64,000 nt of DNA from Streptomyces candidus (GCF_014207445.1 NZ_JACHEM010000007.1:124001-188000); one strand, 5' to 3'; positions 25,309 through 33,231 are shown, numbered from the stretch's first letter. Notes: generated by a model not told the origin, from the sequence alone. Made by a program: numbers and translations.

Positions 25309-26547
25309 ATGCCCGTCGAAGATCCGGGCCGTCACGAAGCGGCCCACGCCGCTCACCGCGAGTGGCTCCTGGAGCGGCTCGCCCACTATCTGGGCCACCC
25401 GGTCGACGACACCGTCCCGCTGGCGGAGTGCGCCCTGGACTCGGTGGCCGTCCTGAGCCTGTACGGCGACATCGAGGAGGAGTTCGGCCCGGTCGTCGAG
25501 CTGGACGAGCTGGCGACCCGGTCGACGGTCGGCGACCTGGCCCGCCGGATGGCCGCCCGGGACGTGAGCCGTCGGGACGTCGCGGTGCGGGCCGCGTTCG
25601 TCTTCACCGGTCAGGGCTGCCAGTACCCGGGCATGACCACCGGCCTCTACCTGGACTCGGCCACCTACCGCGGCCACCTCGACGAGGCGTGCGCAGCGCT
25701 CCGGCCCTACCTGGGGGTCTCCGTCGTCGACCTGATCCTGTCCGCGGACGCGGCGATCCAGAAGACGGCGTTCACCCAACCCGCCCTGTTCGCCGTGGAG
25801 TACGCGCTGGCCCGCACCCTCGAATCCTGCGGCGTGGTGCCGGTGGCGGTGCTGGGCCACGGTGTCGGCGAGTTCGCCGCCGCCACCCTGGCCGGTGCGC
25901 TGAGCCTGCCGGACGCGGCGAAGCTGATCTCGCTGCGGGCCGCGTTCATGGAGTACTTGCCGCCCGGTGGCGGCATGACGGCCGCCTGCGTGTCCCCCGA
26001 GGAGGTCGCGGACCTGCTCGCCGCGGAGCCCGAGGTGGGCATCGGCGCCGTCAACGCCGCGAGGTCCACGGTGCTCTCGGGGGACTTCGACGGCCTGCGG
26101 CGGATCGAGGCGGGCCTCGCCGCACGCGGCGTCAGGTGCCGCCACCTTCCGGTGACGCATGCCTTCAACTCCCCGCTGATGTCCCCGATGGTCGCGAAGT
26201 TCGAGGCCGCCGCCCGCAGGGTGCGCGGCAGCGCGCCCCGGCTGCCGTTCTACTCGACCGTGCACGGCGGACCCTCCCGCCAGCCGCTGTACGCCTCCTA
26301 CTGGTCGCAGCAGCTCACCTCGCCCATCCGGTTCGCCGACGCCGCCCGCACCCTGCTCGACCAGCAGGCGCCCACCCACGTCGTCGAGATCGGCCCGCGC
26401 CCCGTCCTCACCCCCTACCTGCGCAGGATGGGCAGCCCGGTCTGCATCCCGATGTGCCCGCGACCCGACTCCGACGCGGTGGACCTCGCGGGCGTGGTCG
26501 CCGCCCTGAACGCCGGACCGCTGGCCGCCGAACGGGCGGGGGCCTGA
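25309..26547 (+). CDS. ACP-acyltransferase didomain with missing AT serine
   Basis: The 412-residue protein fuses an N-terminal acyl carrier domain (phosphopantetheine site L-D-S, Ser45, residues about 15-85) to a malonyltransferase-fold domain (F-T-G-Q-G at 99-103, then to the end). The AT nucleophile elbow is G-H-G-V-G-E at 183-188: Gly185 replaces the catalytic Ser. The later H-A-F-N-S block, with the conserved His, is kept. The DNA clearly reads GGT. It follows the ligase and dehydrogenase genes, so the ACP probably carries the starter while the AT-like domain acts as a docking or hydrolytically dead partner. Confidence 0.85.
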   Translation: MPVEDPGRHEAAHAAHREWLLERLAHYLGHPVDDTVPLAECALDSVAVLSLYGDIEEEFGPVVELDELATRSTVGDLARRMAARDVSRRDVAVRAAFVFTGQGCQYPGMTTGLYLDSATYRGHLDEACAALRPYLGVSVVDLILSADAAIQKTAFTQPALFAVEYALARTLESCGVVPVAVLGHGVGEFAAATLAGALSLPDAAKLISLRAAFMEYLPPGGGMTAACVSPEEVADLLAAEPEVGIGAVNAARSTVLSGDFDGLRRIEAGLAARGVRCRHLPVTHAFNSPLMSPMVAKFEAAARRVRGSAPRLPFYSTVHGGPSRQPLYASYWSQQLTSPIRFADAARTLLDQQAPTHVVEIGPRPVLTPYLRRMGSPVCIPMCPRPDSDAVDLAGVVAALNAGPLAAERAGA

Positions 26548-27489
26548 GTGGCCCCCGCCATCGGCCCGCCGCTGTTCCTTCCGGGCCCCTCCGGGCCCTG
26601 GGAGCCGGTCGGGGAGACCCTGGAGCGCACCGGGAGCGTCCTGGTGCACGCCGCCGTGCCGGGCTGGCGGCCGGAGACGGAGACGCAGGAGGCCGTACGG
26701 CGACTACTCGGCCGCGACTGGCGGCGGTACGAGAACCTGCGCCCCGGCATGCGGGACCGCTTCGTCGCCTCGCGGCTGTTCCTGCGGTACACCGCCGCCG
26801 CCGTCCTCGGCACCGCGCCGGACCTGGTCGACCTGTCGTACCAGCCGGGCGGGCGGCCGTACGTGCGCGGCTGCGACCAGATCGACGTGAGCCTGAGCCA
26901 CACCGAGGAGACGATGGTCGTCGGGGTGACCCGGCGCGGCCGGATCGGCGTCGACGTGGAGCGGGCCGACCGCCGGCTCGCCGGCACCGGGTCCGAACTC
27001 CAGGCCTGCACCCCGTACGAGAAGCGACGGCTCGACGAGGGCGGCGACGCGGCGCGCAACGACACGATGGTCCGGCTGTGGACGCTCAAGGAGGCGTACA
27101 GCAAGGCACTCGGGCAGGGACTGCGGTTCCGGTTCACCGAGTTCGGGTTCGAGCTTGCCGGGACGGGCGCGCGGCTGATCCGCCCCGACGGCTCCCCGGC
27201 GGCCGGGGACGAGTGGGCCTTCGGCACGTTCGGCGTCGCCGAGCGGTACGTGGTCAGCGCGGCCGTGCACGACTCCGGTTTCGGTGGCCCGGCCGACGTG
27301 TCGGTGGCGACGATGCTCGACGAAGGCCTGCTCGACGCCCTGCTCGCGGGTACCAGGACCGGCCCGGGTTCCGCCGGGCGGTCAGGGGATCCAGCCGGCC
27401 TCCTCGGCGATCCGGATGGCGTCGATCCGGTTGCGCGCGCCGAGCTTGGCGACGATGGCGGTCAGATAGTTGCGGACGGTTCCCTGTGA
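26548..27489 (+). CDS. 4'-phosphopantetheinyl transferase (Sfp type)
   Basis: The 313-residue protein has the PPTase motifs G-V-D-V-E and W-T-L-K-E-A-Y-S-K-A-L-G, plus the preceding S-L-S-H-T segment. It should attach the phosphopantetheine arm to the two carrier proteins of the cluster (25309 and 37771). The GTG start is one base pair from the previous stop. The last about 36 codons overlap, tail to tail, the response regulator gene on the other strand; the family core ends before that, so the tail may be a read-on extension. Confidence 0.9.
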   Translation: MAPAIGPPLFLPGPSGPWEPVGETLERTGSVLVHAAVPGWRPETETQEAVRRLLGRDWRRYENLRPGMRDRFVASRLFLRYTAAAVLGTAPDLVDLSYQPGGRPYVRGCDQIDVSLSHTEETMVVGVTRRGRIGVDVERADRRLAGTGSELQACTPYEKRRLDEGGDAARNDTMVRLWTLKEAYSKALGQGLRFRFTEFGFELAGTGARLIRPDGSPAAGDEWAFGTFGVAERYVVSAAVHDSGFGGPADVSVATMLDEGLLDALLAGTRTGPGSAGRSGDPAGLLGDPDGVDPVARAELGDDGGQIVADGSL

Positions 27490-27996
27490 CAGGAACAGGC
27501 ATCCGGCGATCTCCGCCGCGTCGGCGCCCCGGGCGGCCAGTCTGAGCACCTCCAGTTCCCGGGGCGAGAGCGGGATCTCCGGCGAGTCCCAGGCACTGAG
27601 CGCCAGCTGCGGGTCCACCACCCGGCGGCCGGAGGCCACCGCCCGTATCGCCTGGGCCAGTTGCTGCGGCGGCGAGTCCTTCAGCAGGAAGCCCGAGACG
27701 TGCGCCGACAGGGCACGGCGCAGCGTCCCGGGGCGGCCCAGACTGGTGAGGATGAGCGTGCGGCAGGACGGCAGCTGCCGGTGCAGGTCCGCCGCCGCGG
27801 TGAGGCCGTCGATGCCCGGCAGGTCGATGTCGATGACGGCGACGTCCGGCGGCGTGTCGAGTGCCGCCTGCACGATGGTGTCACCACGGTCCACGGAAGC
27901 CACGATGCGGAGGTCCGGCTCCAGTTCGAGCAGCGCGATCAGCGCCCCGCGGATCATGTGCATGTCTTCGGCGATCAAGACCGTCACGGTCCGCAA
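27382..27996 (-). CDS. NarL/LuxR-family response regulator
   Basis: The 204-residue protein has a receiver domain (I-A-E-D near the start; phospho-acceptor Asp in V-I-D-I-D-L-P-G-I-D-G; the Lys of L-L-K-D) and a C-terminal LuxR-type helix-turn-helix (L-S-P-R-E-L-E-V-L through G-T-V-R-N-Y-L). A TTG start at 27996 is preferred because GGGGGA lies 5 nt upstream; GTG at 27987 is the alternative. It follows the histidine kinase at 28136 in the same direction and is the natural partner. The pair is downstream of the RiPP genes and may control them. Confidence 0.88.
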   Translation of the reverse strand: MRTVTVLIAEDMHMIRGALIALLELEPDLRIVASVDRGDTIVQAALDTPPDVAVIDIDLPGIDGLTAAADLHRQLPSCRTLILTSLGRPGTLRRALSAHVSGFLLKDSPPQQLAQAIRAVASGRRVVDPQLALSAWDSPEIPLSPRELEVLRLAARGADAAEIAGCLFLSQGTVRNYLTAIVAKLGARNRIDAIRIAEEAGWIP

Positions 27997-28135
27997 TTCG
28001 TTCCCCCGGATTGTCGGTCGGTGCGTGCAGGTCGGGTACGAAGGCCGGGCGCACGGGCCCCGCGTACGGAGAGCCGTACGCGTCGGGCGGGCGGACCGGG
28101 CGGTTGTGGCCGGAGGCACGGATCGGACGCATGGG

Positions 28136-29377
28136 TCAGGCCGCGATCCGGTCGTCCGTACGGGGAGCGCCGTCGCGCGACGTGCCCCCGTCGGTGGACG
28201 GCACCACTGGGGCACGTGCCTCCAGGTGAAAGCGCCCGTCCTCGCGCAGCCCCACCGTCAGGCTGCCGCCGATCTCGGCGAAGCGCAGCCGCAGATTGGT
28301 CAGTCCGCTGCGCGCGGGCCGGTCGTCCGCCGCCTGCGGACGCGGGGCGCCCTGGTCGGCCAGACCGTCGTTGACGAGGCTCAACAGGATCGTTTCGGCG
28401 TCCACGGTGGCGGAAATGCTGCACCGCCGGACCTTGCTGTGCCGGAGGATGTTGGTGACGCCCTCCCGCAGGGCAGTGGCCAGCACGGTGTCGACGACCG
28501 GGTGCAACCGCCCGCACTCGACGTCCACGTCGGCCTGGATGTCGGCGGCGGCCAGGATCGCCGCCGCCGACTCGGCCTCGTCCCGCAGCGACATGTCCCG
28601 GTACCCGCTGGACACCAGGCGCACGTCGGCCAGCGCCTGTCGTGTCACGGCCAGCAGCTCCGCCGTCTCCGCACGGGCCCGGTCCGGGTGGTTCCTGATC
28701 AGACGCTGGATCAGTTCGCCCTTGAGGGCGATGGCCGAGAGGCTGTAGCCCAGGAGGTCGTGCAGGTCCCTCGCGAACCTCAGGCGTTCCTGCCCCACGG
28801 CCATCCGTGCCATCTCCTCGCGGGTCTCGTGCACCTCGTACACCAGGTCGGTGAGACGGCTGAGCCCGTAGATCACGATGCCGCAGAGCATGCCGGCGAT
28901 CAGGAGGTATCCGATCTGGGGGGCCGGCTGACCCAGCATCAGGGCGTAGAACGGAATGCTCGCCACCACCACGCCGTACAGCGGCCAGGCGACCGAGGGC
29001 CGGAACGTCAGCAGCACCGATGCCGCCAGCGGGCCCTCCATGCTTCCCCAGGACAGGCCGTACCAGAACAACGGAAGGTAGGTGAGCACGAGTTGGGTGG
29101 CGAGGACGGTGTACCGGCGGCGCGTGCTCCATGCCCTGGCGGCGGGCGCGGAGGTGGCGAACTGGATGCCGAAGACCAGCAGGACGAGACCGATGCAGAC
29201 GGTGAGGCGCAGTGCGCCCGCCTCGCCCCAGCGCAGGACGTTCAGTATCGTCACCGCCGCGTAGCAGCCCAGTGCGGTCACCGTGATGGCCCGCGCCAGC
29301 CGGGGGGCCGGCAAGTCGGTGCGGTGAGCGGCCTTCGAGGCGAACGGTGCGGGAGCGGCACGTCTGGGATCCGGCAT
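28136..29377 (-). CDS. Sensor histidine kinase, HisKA_3 type
   Basis: The 413-residue protein has an N-terminal membrane part with about five or six hydrophobic segments (residues about 30-180). A short linker leads to the phosphorylated His in R-F-A-R-D-L-H-D-L-L-G-Y-S-L, then a C-terminal HATPase region ending in G-L-T-N-L-R-L-R-F. This layout resembles DesK-like kinases that sense membrane or cell-envelope signals. The ATG at 29377 follows a GAGG site. It lies 101 bp after the cyclodehydratase stop and probably shares its transcript. Confidence 0.88.
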   Translation of the reverse strand: MPDPRRAAPAPFASKAAHRTDLPAPRLARAITVTALGCYAAVTILNVLRWGEAGALRLTVCIGLVLLVFGIQFATSAPAARAWSTRRRYTVLATQLVLTYLPLFWYGLSWGSMEGPLAASVLLTFRPSVAWPLYGVVVASIPFYALMLGQPAPQIGYLLIAGMLCGIVIYGLSRLTDLVYEVHETREEMARMAVGQERLRFARDLHDLLGYSLSAIALKGELIQRLIRNHPDRARAETAELLAVTRQALADVRLVSSGYRDMSLRDEAESAAAILAAADIQADVDVECGRLHPVVDTVLATALREGVTNILRHSKVRRCSISATVDAETILLSLVNDGLADQGAPRPQAADDRPARSGLTNLRLRFAEIGGSLTVGLREDGRFHLEARAPVVPSTDGGTSRDGAPRTDDRIAA

Positions 29378-29478
29378 GGCGGGCGGCCTCTCCTCGCTGG
29401 GACTGAGCTGCCCGCATGCTAATCGTAAGCCGCCCCGACCGGGCCACTTGCGCCCGTTCAGAACGGCTTGCGAAGGCC

Positions 29479-31740
29479 TCACACGAAGAGAAGCACAGGA
29501 TTTAGCTCCTTGCGTGAAATCGCCCCTGAGCGCCATCCCATACGTACCGGTACGTCGAACAGTCGGCCCTCGCCGAACCGGGCCCAGAAGTGGCGCAGCC
29601 CGGGCACGACCACCTTGACGACGGGAAGATTCACATCTGGCCTGGTCTGCTCCAGGACCAGGAGCTCCATGTGGTGTGCGCGGGCCACCGACACCGCCGT
29701 CTCGACGTCGGATATGAGGTCCCCGTTCGGTTCATACCCGTAACTCCCGAATAGCCGCGCGGACTCGGCCCGGTCGGGGAGCAGGAATGGCTGATTCTCG
29801 ACGGTCTTGGTGCACCACCAGTCGCGTAGTTCACCGGGCAGGCCGCGGTCCTCGGACAGTCGGCCGCCCGAAGGAACCGCGGGCGGCAGCAGCTGGGACA
29901 TTTCGGTCACCGCGCGCCGGAGCGCCAGCCGTGGGTCGAAGTGCGCGCCGAAGCCGAACGAGATGCGCTGCTCCGGCCCCGTCGTGGCGCGGGAGACCGC
30001 GACCATGACCGGAATGCCGAGGTCCGAGGTGAGGTCCAGTACCCAGAGAGACCGCCCGGTCCGCTCGTACACCGTCCGGGTCCGCGCCAGCCAGGGCTCG
30101 TCGAAGGCGTCCAGGTCGACCGCGGGCCGGCGCAGCCGGTTGTACCACCACAGCGACACCGCGTCCCGTTCGACCAGCTCCAGGAAGCCCTGCACGACGG
30201 CGTCCTCCGGACTGGAGCCCGCGGCGTTGCCGTTGGAGTCCGCCCAGGGCGCGCGCTCGACGCCGTCCGCGCCCGCGCCGAAATACAGCATGGACGTCGG
30301 CAGCAGCCGCTGCCGCTGCTCGGTCAGGGACCACAGGGGCGTCCACTCCCTGGACTCCCCGGTGTCGAAGCGGGGTGGCACCGCGTGCATCGCCGGGTGC
30401 GCCGCGTTCCAGGCGTCACGCTCACGGAACTGCCAATCCGCGTACAACTGAACGGAGTTGGGGTGCATGGCGGAGTCCCCGAGTCCCGCGAGGGAATCCA
30501 CGACCACCGGCTCGTCGCCCTGCCGCGTACCGCAGTAACGCTCCACCGCCTCGCAGAGCGCACCCGCCTCGGCCTCCTCCGCCGTCACACCCTTGCCTCC
30601 GCTGTGGCTGCGCAGCCCCTCCGCCGAACGGCCCCGCCAGGCCAGGTTGCGGCCGGAAACCCACCGGTTGAGGCCGTCCGGGGTGCCCGGAGCGGGGTGC
30701 AGACCGGTGACGACGCCGGTCACCGGGTCGGCCAGGTGCCGGTACCGTGCGAGCACCTCGGCGGCGGGCAGCGCACGGTGATTGCTGCCGCCCGCCCGGG
30801 ACTTGGGCCGGGAGACCGGCACCACCGGACGCGACGCCAGGGCGGCGACGAGCGAGGGGTCGCCGCACCCGGGGCACTGCGGGCGCCGCACTACCGGATG
30901 GTGCGTGGTGCGCAGGGTACGGGTGTCCAGCCGGCACACCGCCCGCTGCCCCTCGTACCGCATCCCGGCCGCCCACTTCAGGGCCTCCAGCACGGCCGTG
31001 TGCAACCCCATCATGCGGACCGCGGGCAAGGTGGCTTCCGGCAACGGCACCGGACCCGGCAGTCCGAGTGCGTGCTGCACGGGTGCCTGGGAGGCGCGGT
31101 GCCCGCGCAGCCGCTGCGCAAGACACTCCCAGCACGGCCCCTCCCCGGCGCCGAACACCGGCCCCACCCACACCTCGGGGCCGCCCACCCTGGCCGGCAG
31201 CCACGGCAGCCCGGCCGCCCGGAACCTGGCGTCCGCGTCGAGCAGCGCGGGATCGAGGTAGTCGTCGCACAGCACCAGACCGAACGACGCCGACTCCACC
31301 GACGGGGCGAGGGAAAGCCCCGCCGCCACGCACTCCGCCTCGACCGCCGCCGTTTCGGTCCGCCCCAGCGCCCGCACGTACACCGGTACGGAGCCGACCG
31401 CGGAAGCCCCGGCGCCGCCGAGCCCGGCCAGTTCCCAGTACGCCTCCGCCGCCGCGTCCGCCGCCGGGTCCCGGTATCCGACCAGCTCGGCACGCGCGAG
31501 TGCGGCGATGAGCTGTCCCGCCTCGGTCGCCGGCATCGCCGCGGTCGCCTCGGAGATCACGGCCTGCAGGGACCGGGTGCCGTCCAGGAGCGGAGCCAGC
31601 ACCTCCACCCGCTCGCCGCGGAGCACGGTGGTACCGCGCTCCGACAGCAGATAGACCGCCTCGCCCCGGACGGCCTCCACTCGCAGATGGCGTCTGAACC
31701 CCACCGGAACGCCGGCGGGCGCCGGACCGGTGACGGTCAT
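29479..31740 (-). CDS. Fused TOMM cyclodehydratase (E1-like C domain plus YcaO D domain)
   Basis: The 753-residue protein is built like TruD/LynD. An N-terminal E1-like, leader-binding region contains a tetracysteine zinc site (C203, C206, C289, C292). A YcaO ATPase follows from about 325, with G-G-K-G-V-T-A-E-E-A-E-A-G-A-L-C-E-A-V-E-R-Y (381-402), N-G-N-A-A-G (503-508) and G-F-L-E-L-V-E-R-D (518-526). YcaO enzymes use ATP to close Cys/Ser/Thr side chains onto the backbone, giving azolines. The C-terminus ends E-L-N-P-V-L-L-F-V, not the usual Pro-rich PxPxP. Its ATG overlaps the precursor stop (ATGA). No flavin dehydrogenase or peptidase is nearby. Confidence 0.9.
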   Translation of the reverse strand: MTVTGPAPAGVPVGFRRHLRVEAVRGEAVYLLSERGTTVLRGERVEVLAPLLDGTRSLQAVISEATAAMPATEAGQLIAALARAELVGYRDPAADAAAEAYWELAGLGGAGASAVGSVPVYVRALGRTETAAVEAECVAAGLSLAPSVESASFGLVLCDDYLDPALLDADARFRAAGLPWLPARVGGPEVWVGPVFGAGEGPCWECLAQRLRGHRASQAPVQHALGLPGPVPLPEATLPAVRMMGLHTAVLEALKWAAGMRYEGQRAVCRLDTRTLRTTHHPVVRRPQCPGCGDPSLVAALASRPVVPVSRPKSRAGGSNHRALPAAEVLARYRHLADPVTGVVTGLHPAPGTPDGLNRWVSGRNLAWRGRSAEGLRSHSGGKGVTAEEAEAGALCEAVERYCGTRQGDEPVVVDSLAGLGDSAMHPNSVQLYADWQFRERDAWNAAHPAMHAVPPRFDTGESREWTPLWSLTEQRQRLLPTSMLYFGAGADGVERAPWADSNGNAAGSSPEDAVVQGFLELVERDAVSLWWYNRLRRPAVDLDAFDEPWLARTRTVYERTGRSLWVLDLTSDLGIPVMVAVSRATTGPEQRISFGFGAHFDPRLALRRAVTEMSQLLPPAVPSGGRLSEDRGLPGELRDWWCTKTVENQPFLLPDRAESARLFGSYGYEPNGDLISDVETAVSVARAHHMELLVLEQTRPDVNLPVVKVVVPGLRHFWARFGEGRLFDVPVRMGWRSGAISRKELNPVLLFV

Positions 31741-32135
31741 GACAGCTGCGCGGCGGCCGGAACGGCGTGGGTGAAGTTGGTGAAGGAGGTGGAGGAGGGG
31801 GCGTGAGTGAAGTTGGTGAACGACGTGGTGGAGGGGGCGTGGGTGAAGTTGGTGAAGAGGGCGTCAGTTGAGGCGTGGGTGAAGTTGGTGAACAGCGCCG
31901 TGTCCCCCGGCGAGTCGTCGAGCTGCTCGAACGACACGCCCTGGGGTCTCGCGCTCATCTCCACGTAGACGGGCTCGGCCGCCAGGCCGAACTCGGCGAG
32001 CACCGACAGCGGGCTGGTGGTGTACCGCTGCGCGAGTTCCGGTTCCAGACCGGTGCGCGCGGTGAGCAGCGCCAACTGCTGCGCGGTCTGTTCCGCTGAG
32101 GTCGTACCGGGGGTGATGGTGGTCGAAACAGTCAT
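31737..32135 (-). CDS. RiPP precursor peptide with four FTNFTHA repeats
   Basis: The 132-residue peptide starts at an ATG preceded by a strong AGGAGGGG site. Residues 1-80 look like a leader, mostly charged and helical (L-A-L-L-T-A-R-T-G-L-E-P-E-L-A-Q-R-Y and a P-L-S-V-L-A-E-F-G-L block). From residue 82 come four tandem 12-residue units, each beginning FTNFTHA (82, 94, 106, 118), with spacers STDAL, PSTTS, PSSTS and a tail VPAAAQLS. There is no Cys, so only Ser/Thr-derived oxazolines could form. The gene is translationally coupled to the cyclodehydratase. I do not know a described precursor with this core. Confidence 0.82.
   Translation of the reverse strand: MTVSTTITPGTTSAEQTAQQLALLTARTGLEPELAQRYTTSPLSVLAEFGLAAEPVYVEMSARPQGVSFEQLDDSPGDTALFTNFTHASTDALFTNFTHAPSTTSFTNFTHAPSSTSFTNFTHAVPAAAQLS
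31765..31892 (-). repeat. Four-copy 36-bp tandem repeat within the precursor gene
   Basis: A 20-base block close to GCGTGGGTGAAGTTGGTGAA (plus strand) recurs at 31765, 31801, 31837 and 31873, exactly every 36 bp. The blocks are almost identical (one base differs in the second copy), while the 16 bp between them vary. Conservation is thus concentrated on the FTNFTHA codons. Confidence 0.92.
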
Positions 32136-32213
32136 GATCAGTTCCCCTCCTGAGCCGGTCGATCGTGTCGCTGAGGAGTGTGCAACGCGCTCTCTGTGAA
32201 GGCCCAGTGTTGG

Positions 32214-32264
32214 TTTCACCATCCGGGTATGACATTTTCACGTCCGCCTTCATGACCCCTTCAC
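32214..32264. promoter_or_regulatory. TTCAC repeat array between divergent RiPP and SARP genes
   Basis: TTTCAC at 32214 and 32236 (22 bp apart), and CCTTCAT at 32247 and CCTTCAC at 32258 (11 bp apart), lie on one face of the helix in the 226-bp gap between the precursor (minus) and the SARP gene (plus). The spacing is SARP-like but the heptamer differs from the TCGA/TTGAG sites elsewhere, so another regulator, such as the linked response regulator, may bind. I see no convincing -10. Confidence 0.45.
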
Positions 32265-32361
32265 TGGGAGAGCGCCCGTCGCGATGGGAGGCTCGGGCTG
32301 GGCTCGACGCCGATGGCAGGCGCAGGAGTTGACGGGGAGCGAAGCAGAGGAGACACCGACC

Positions 32362-33153
32362 ATGGAGATCAATGTGCTGGGGCCGCTCGCCGCGGTGGAA
32401 CACGGGATGTCCGTGGTTCCCACAGCGGGCAAACCCCGACAGATACTCGCGCTCCTCGCCCTCCAGGCGGACCGGGTCGTGACCGTGCCCACCCTGATGG
32501 AGGAGATCTGGGGGGAGGAGATCCCGCGCAGCGCGGCGACCACGCTCCAGACGTACATCCTCCAGCTCCGGCGCAAGCTGGCTGTCGCACTCGACGGCGA
32601 CCCGCACCGGCAGGCCAAGGACGTGCTGATCACCCAGCACGGCGGCTACCTCCTCCAGGTGCAGCCGGGCAGGGTCGACGCCCAGGAGTTCGCGCGCCTC
32701 ACCGCGTCGGGACGCGACGCGCACGAGGCCGGCGACCATCGCGCCGCCTCCGAACTGCTCGGCAGGGCGCTGAAGATGTGGCGCGGATCCGCCCTGGTCG
32801 ACGTACGGGTGGGCAACGTCCTCGAACTGGAGGTCCTGGGCCTGGAGGAGGACCGGATGGCCGCGCTGGAGCGCCGTATCGACGCCGACCTCCACCTGGG
32901 ACGGCACACCGAGATCGTGCCGGAACTGCGGGTTCTGGTGGCCAAGAACCCCATGCACGAGAACTTCTGCGCCCACCTGATGACGGCCCTGCACCGCGCG
33001 GGCAGTTCGTGGCGGGCACTGGAGTCGTACCAGCGGCTGCGCAGCACGCTCGTCGACGAGCTGGGCCTGGAGCCCTCGCCCCGCCTCCAGCGTCTGCACC
33101 AGGCGGTACTGGCAGCGGACCCGGAGCTCGACCTGAGGGTCACGACGGGCTGA
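32362..33153 (+). CDS. SARP-family transcriptional activator
   Basis: The 263-residue protein has the SARP layout: an OmpR-like winged-helix DNA-binding domain (residues about 1-95, starting M-E-I-N-V-L-G-P-L and including T-T-L-Q-T-Y-I-L-Q-L-R-R-K-L), then a bacterial transcriptional activator domain (about 100-250). SARPs bind heptamer direct repeats next to the -35 region and recruit RNA polymerase. Many such repeats occur across this cluster, so it is the likely pathway activator. The ATG at 32362 has an AGGAG site; the ORF-wide upstream ATG at 32284 lacks family similarity. It is transcribed away from the RiPP precursor. Confidence 0.93.
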   Translation: MEINVLGPLAAVEHGMSVVPTAGKPRQILALLALQADRVVTVPTLMEEIWGEEIPRSAATTLQTYILQLRRKLAVALDGDPHRQAKDVLITQHGGYLLQVQPGRVDAQEFARLTASGRDAHEAGDHRAASELLGRALKMWRGSALVDVRVGNVLELEVLGLEEDRMAALERRIDADLHLGRHTEIVPELRVLVAKNPMHENFCAHLMTALHRAGSSWRALESYQRLRSTLVDELGLEPSPRLQRLHQAVLAADPELDLRVTTG

Positions 33154-33193
33154 CGCCGGGGGCTGGGCCGGGAGGCCGGGGACCCCGGGCGCT

Positions 33194-33225
33194 TCCACCG
33201 CGCCTTGAGGGACCGTCCCTACGTT
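33194..33225 (+). promoter_or_regulatory. SARP-type promoter, predicted leaderless transcript
   Basis: TCCACCG (33194) and TTGAGGG (33205) are 11 bp apart, and the good -10 TACGTT (33220-33225) begins 8 bp after the second. The expected transcription start, 7 bp on, is the A of the ATG at 33232, which has no ribosome-binding site. Confidence 0.78.
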
Positions 33226-33231
33226 CGGCCG

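Noticed and set aside
31741..31900. Evenly spaced repeats that could be taken for a CRISPR array
   Set aside because: The repeats are 36 bp units inside an open frame with a good ribosome-binding site, the varying parts are only 16 bp, and there are no cas genes.
32214..32264. TTCAC array as a binding site of the cluster SARP
   Set aside because: The heptamer sequence differs from the consistent TCGA/TTGAG sites elsewhere and no -10 lies at the proper distance, so it is listed only as a regulator site of unknown owner.
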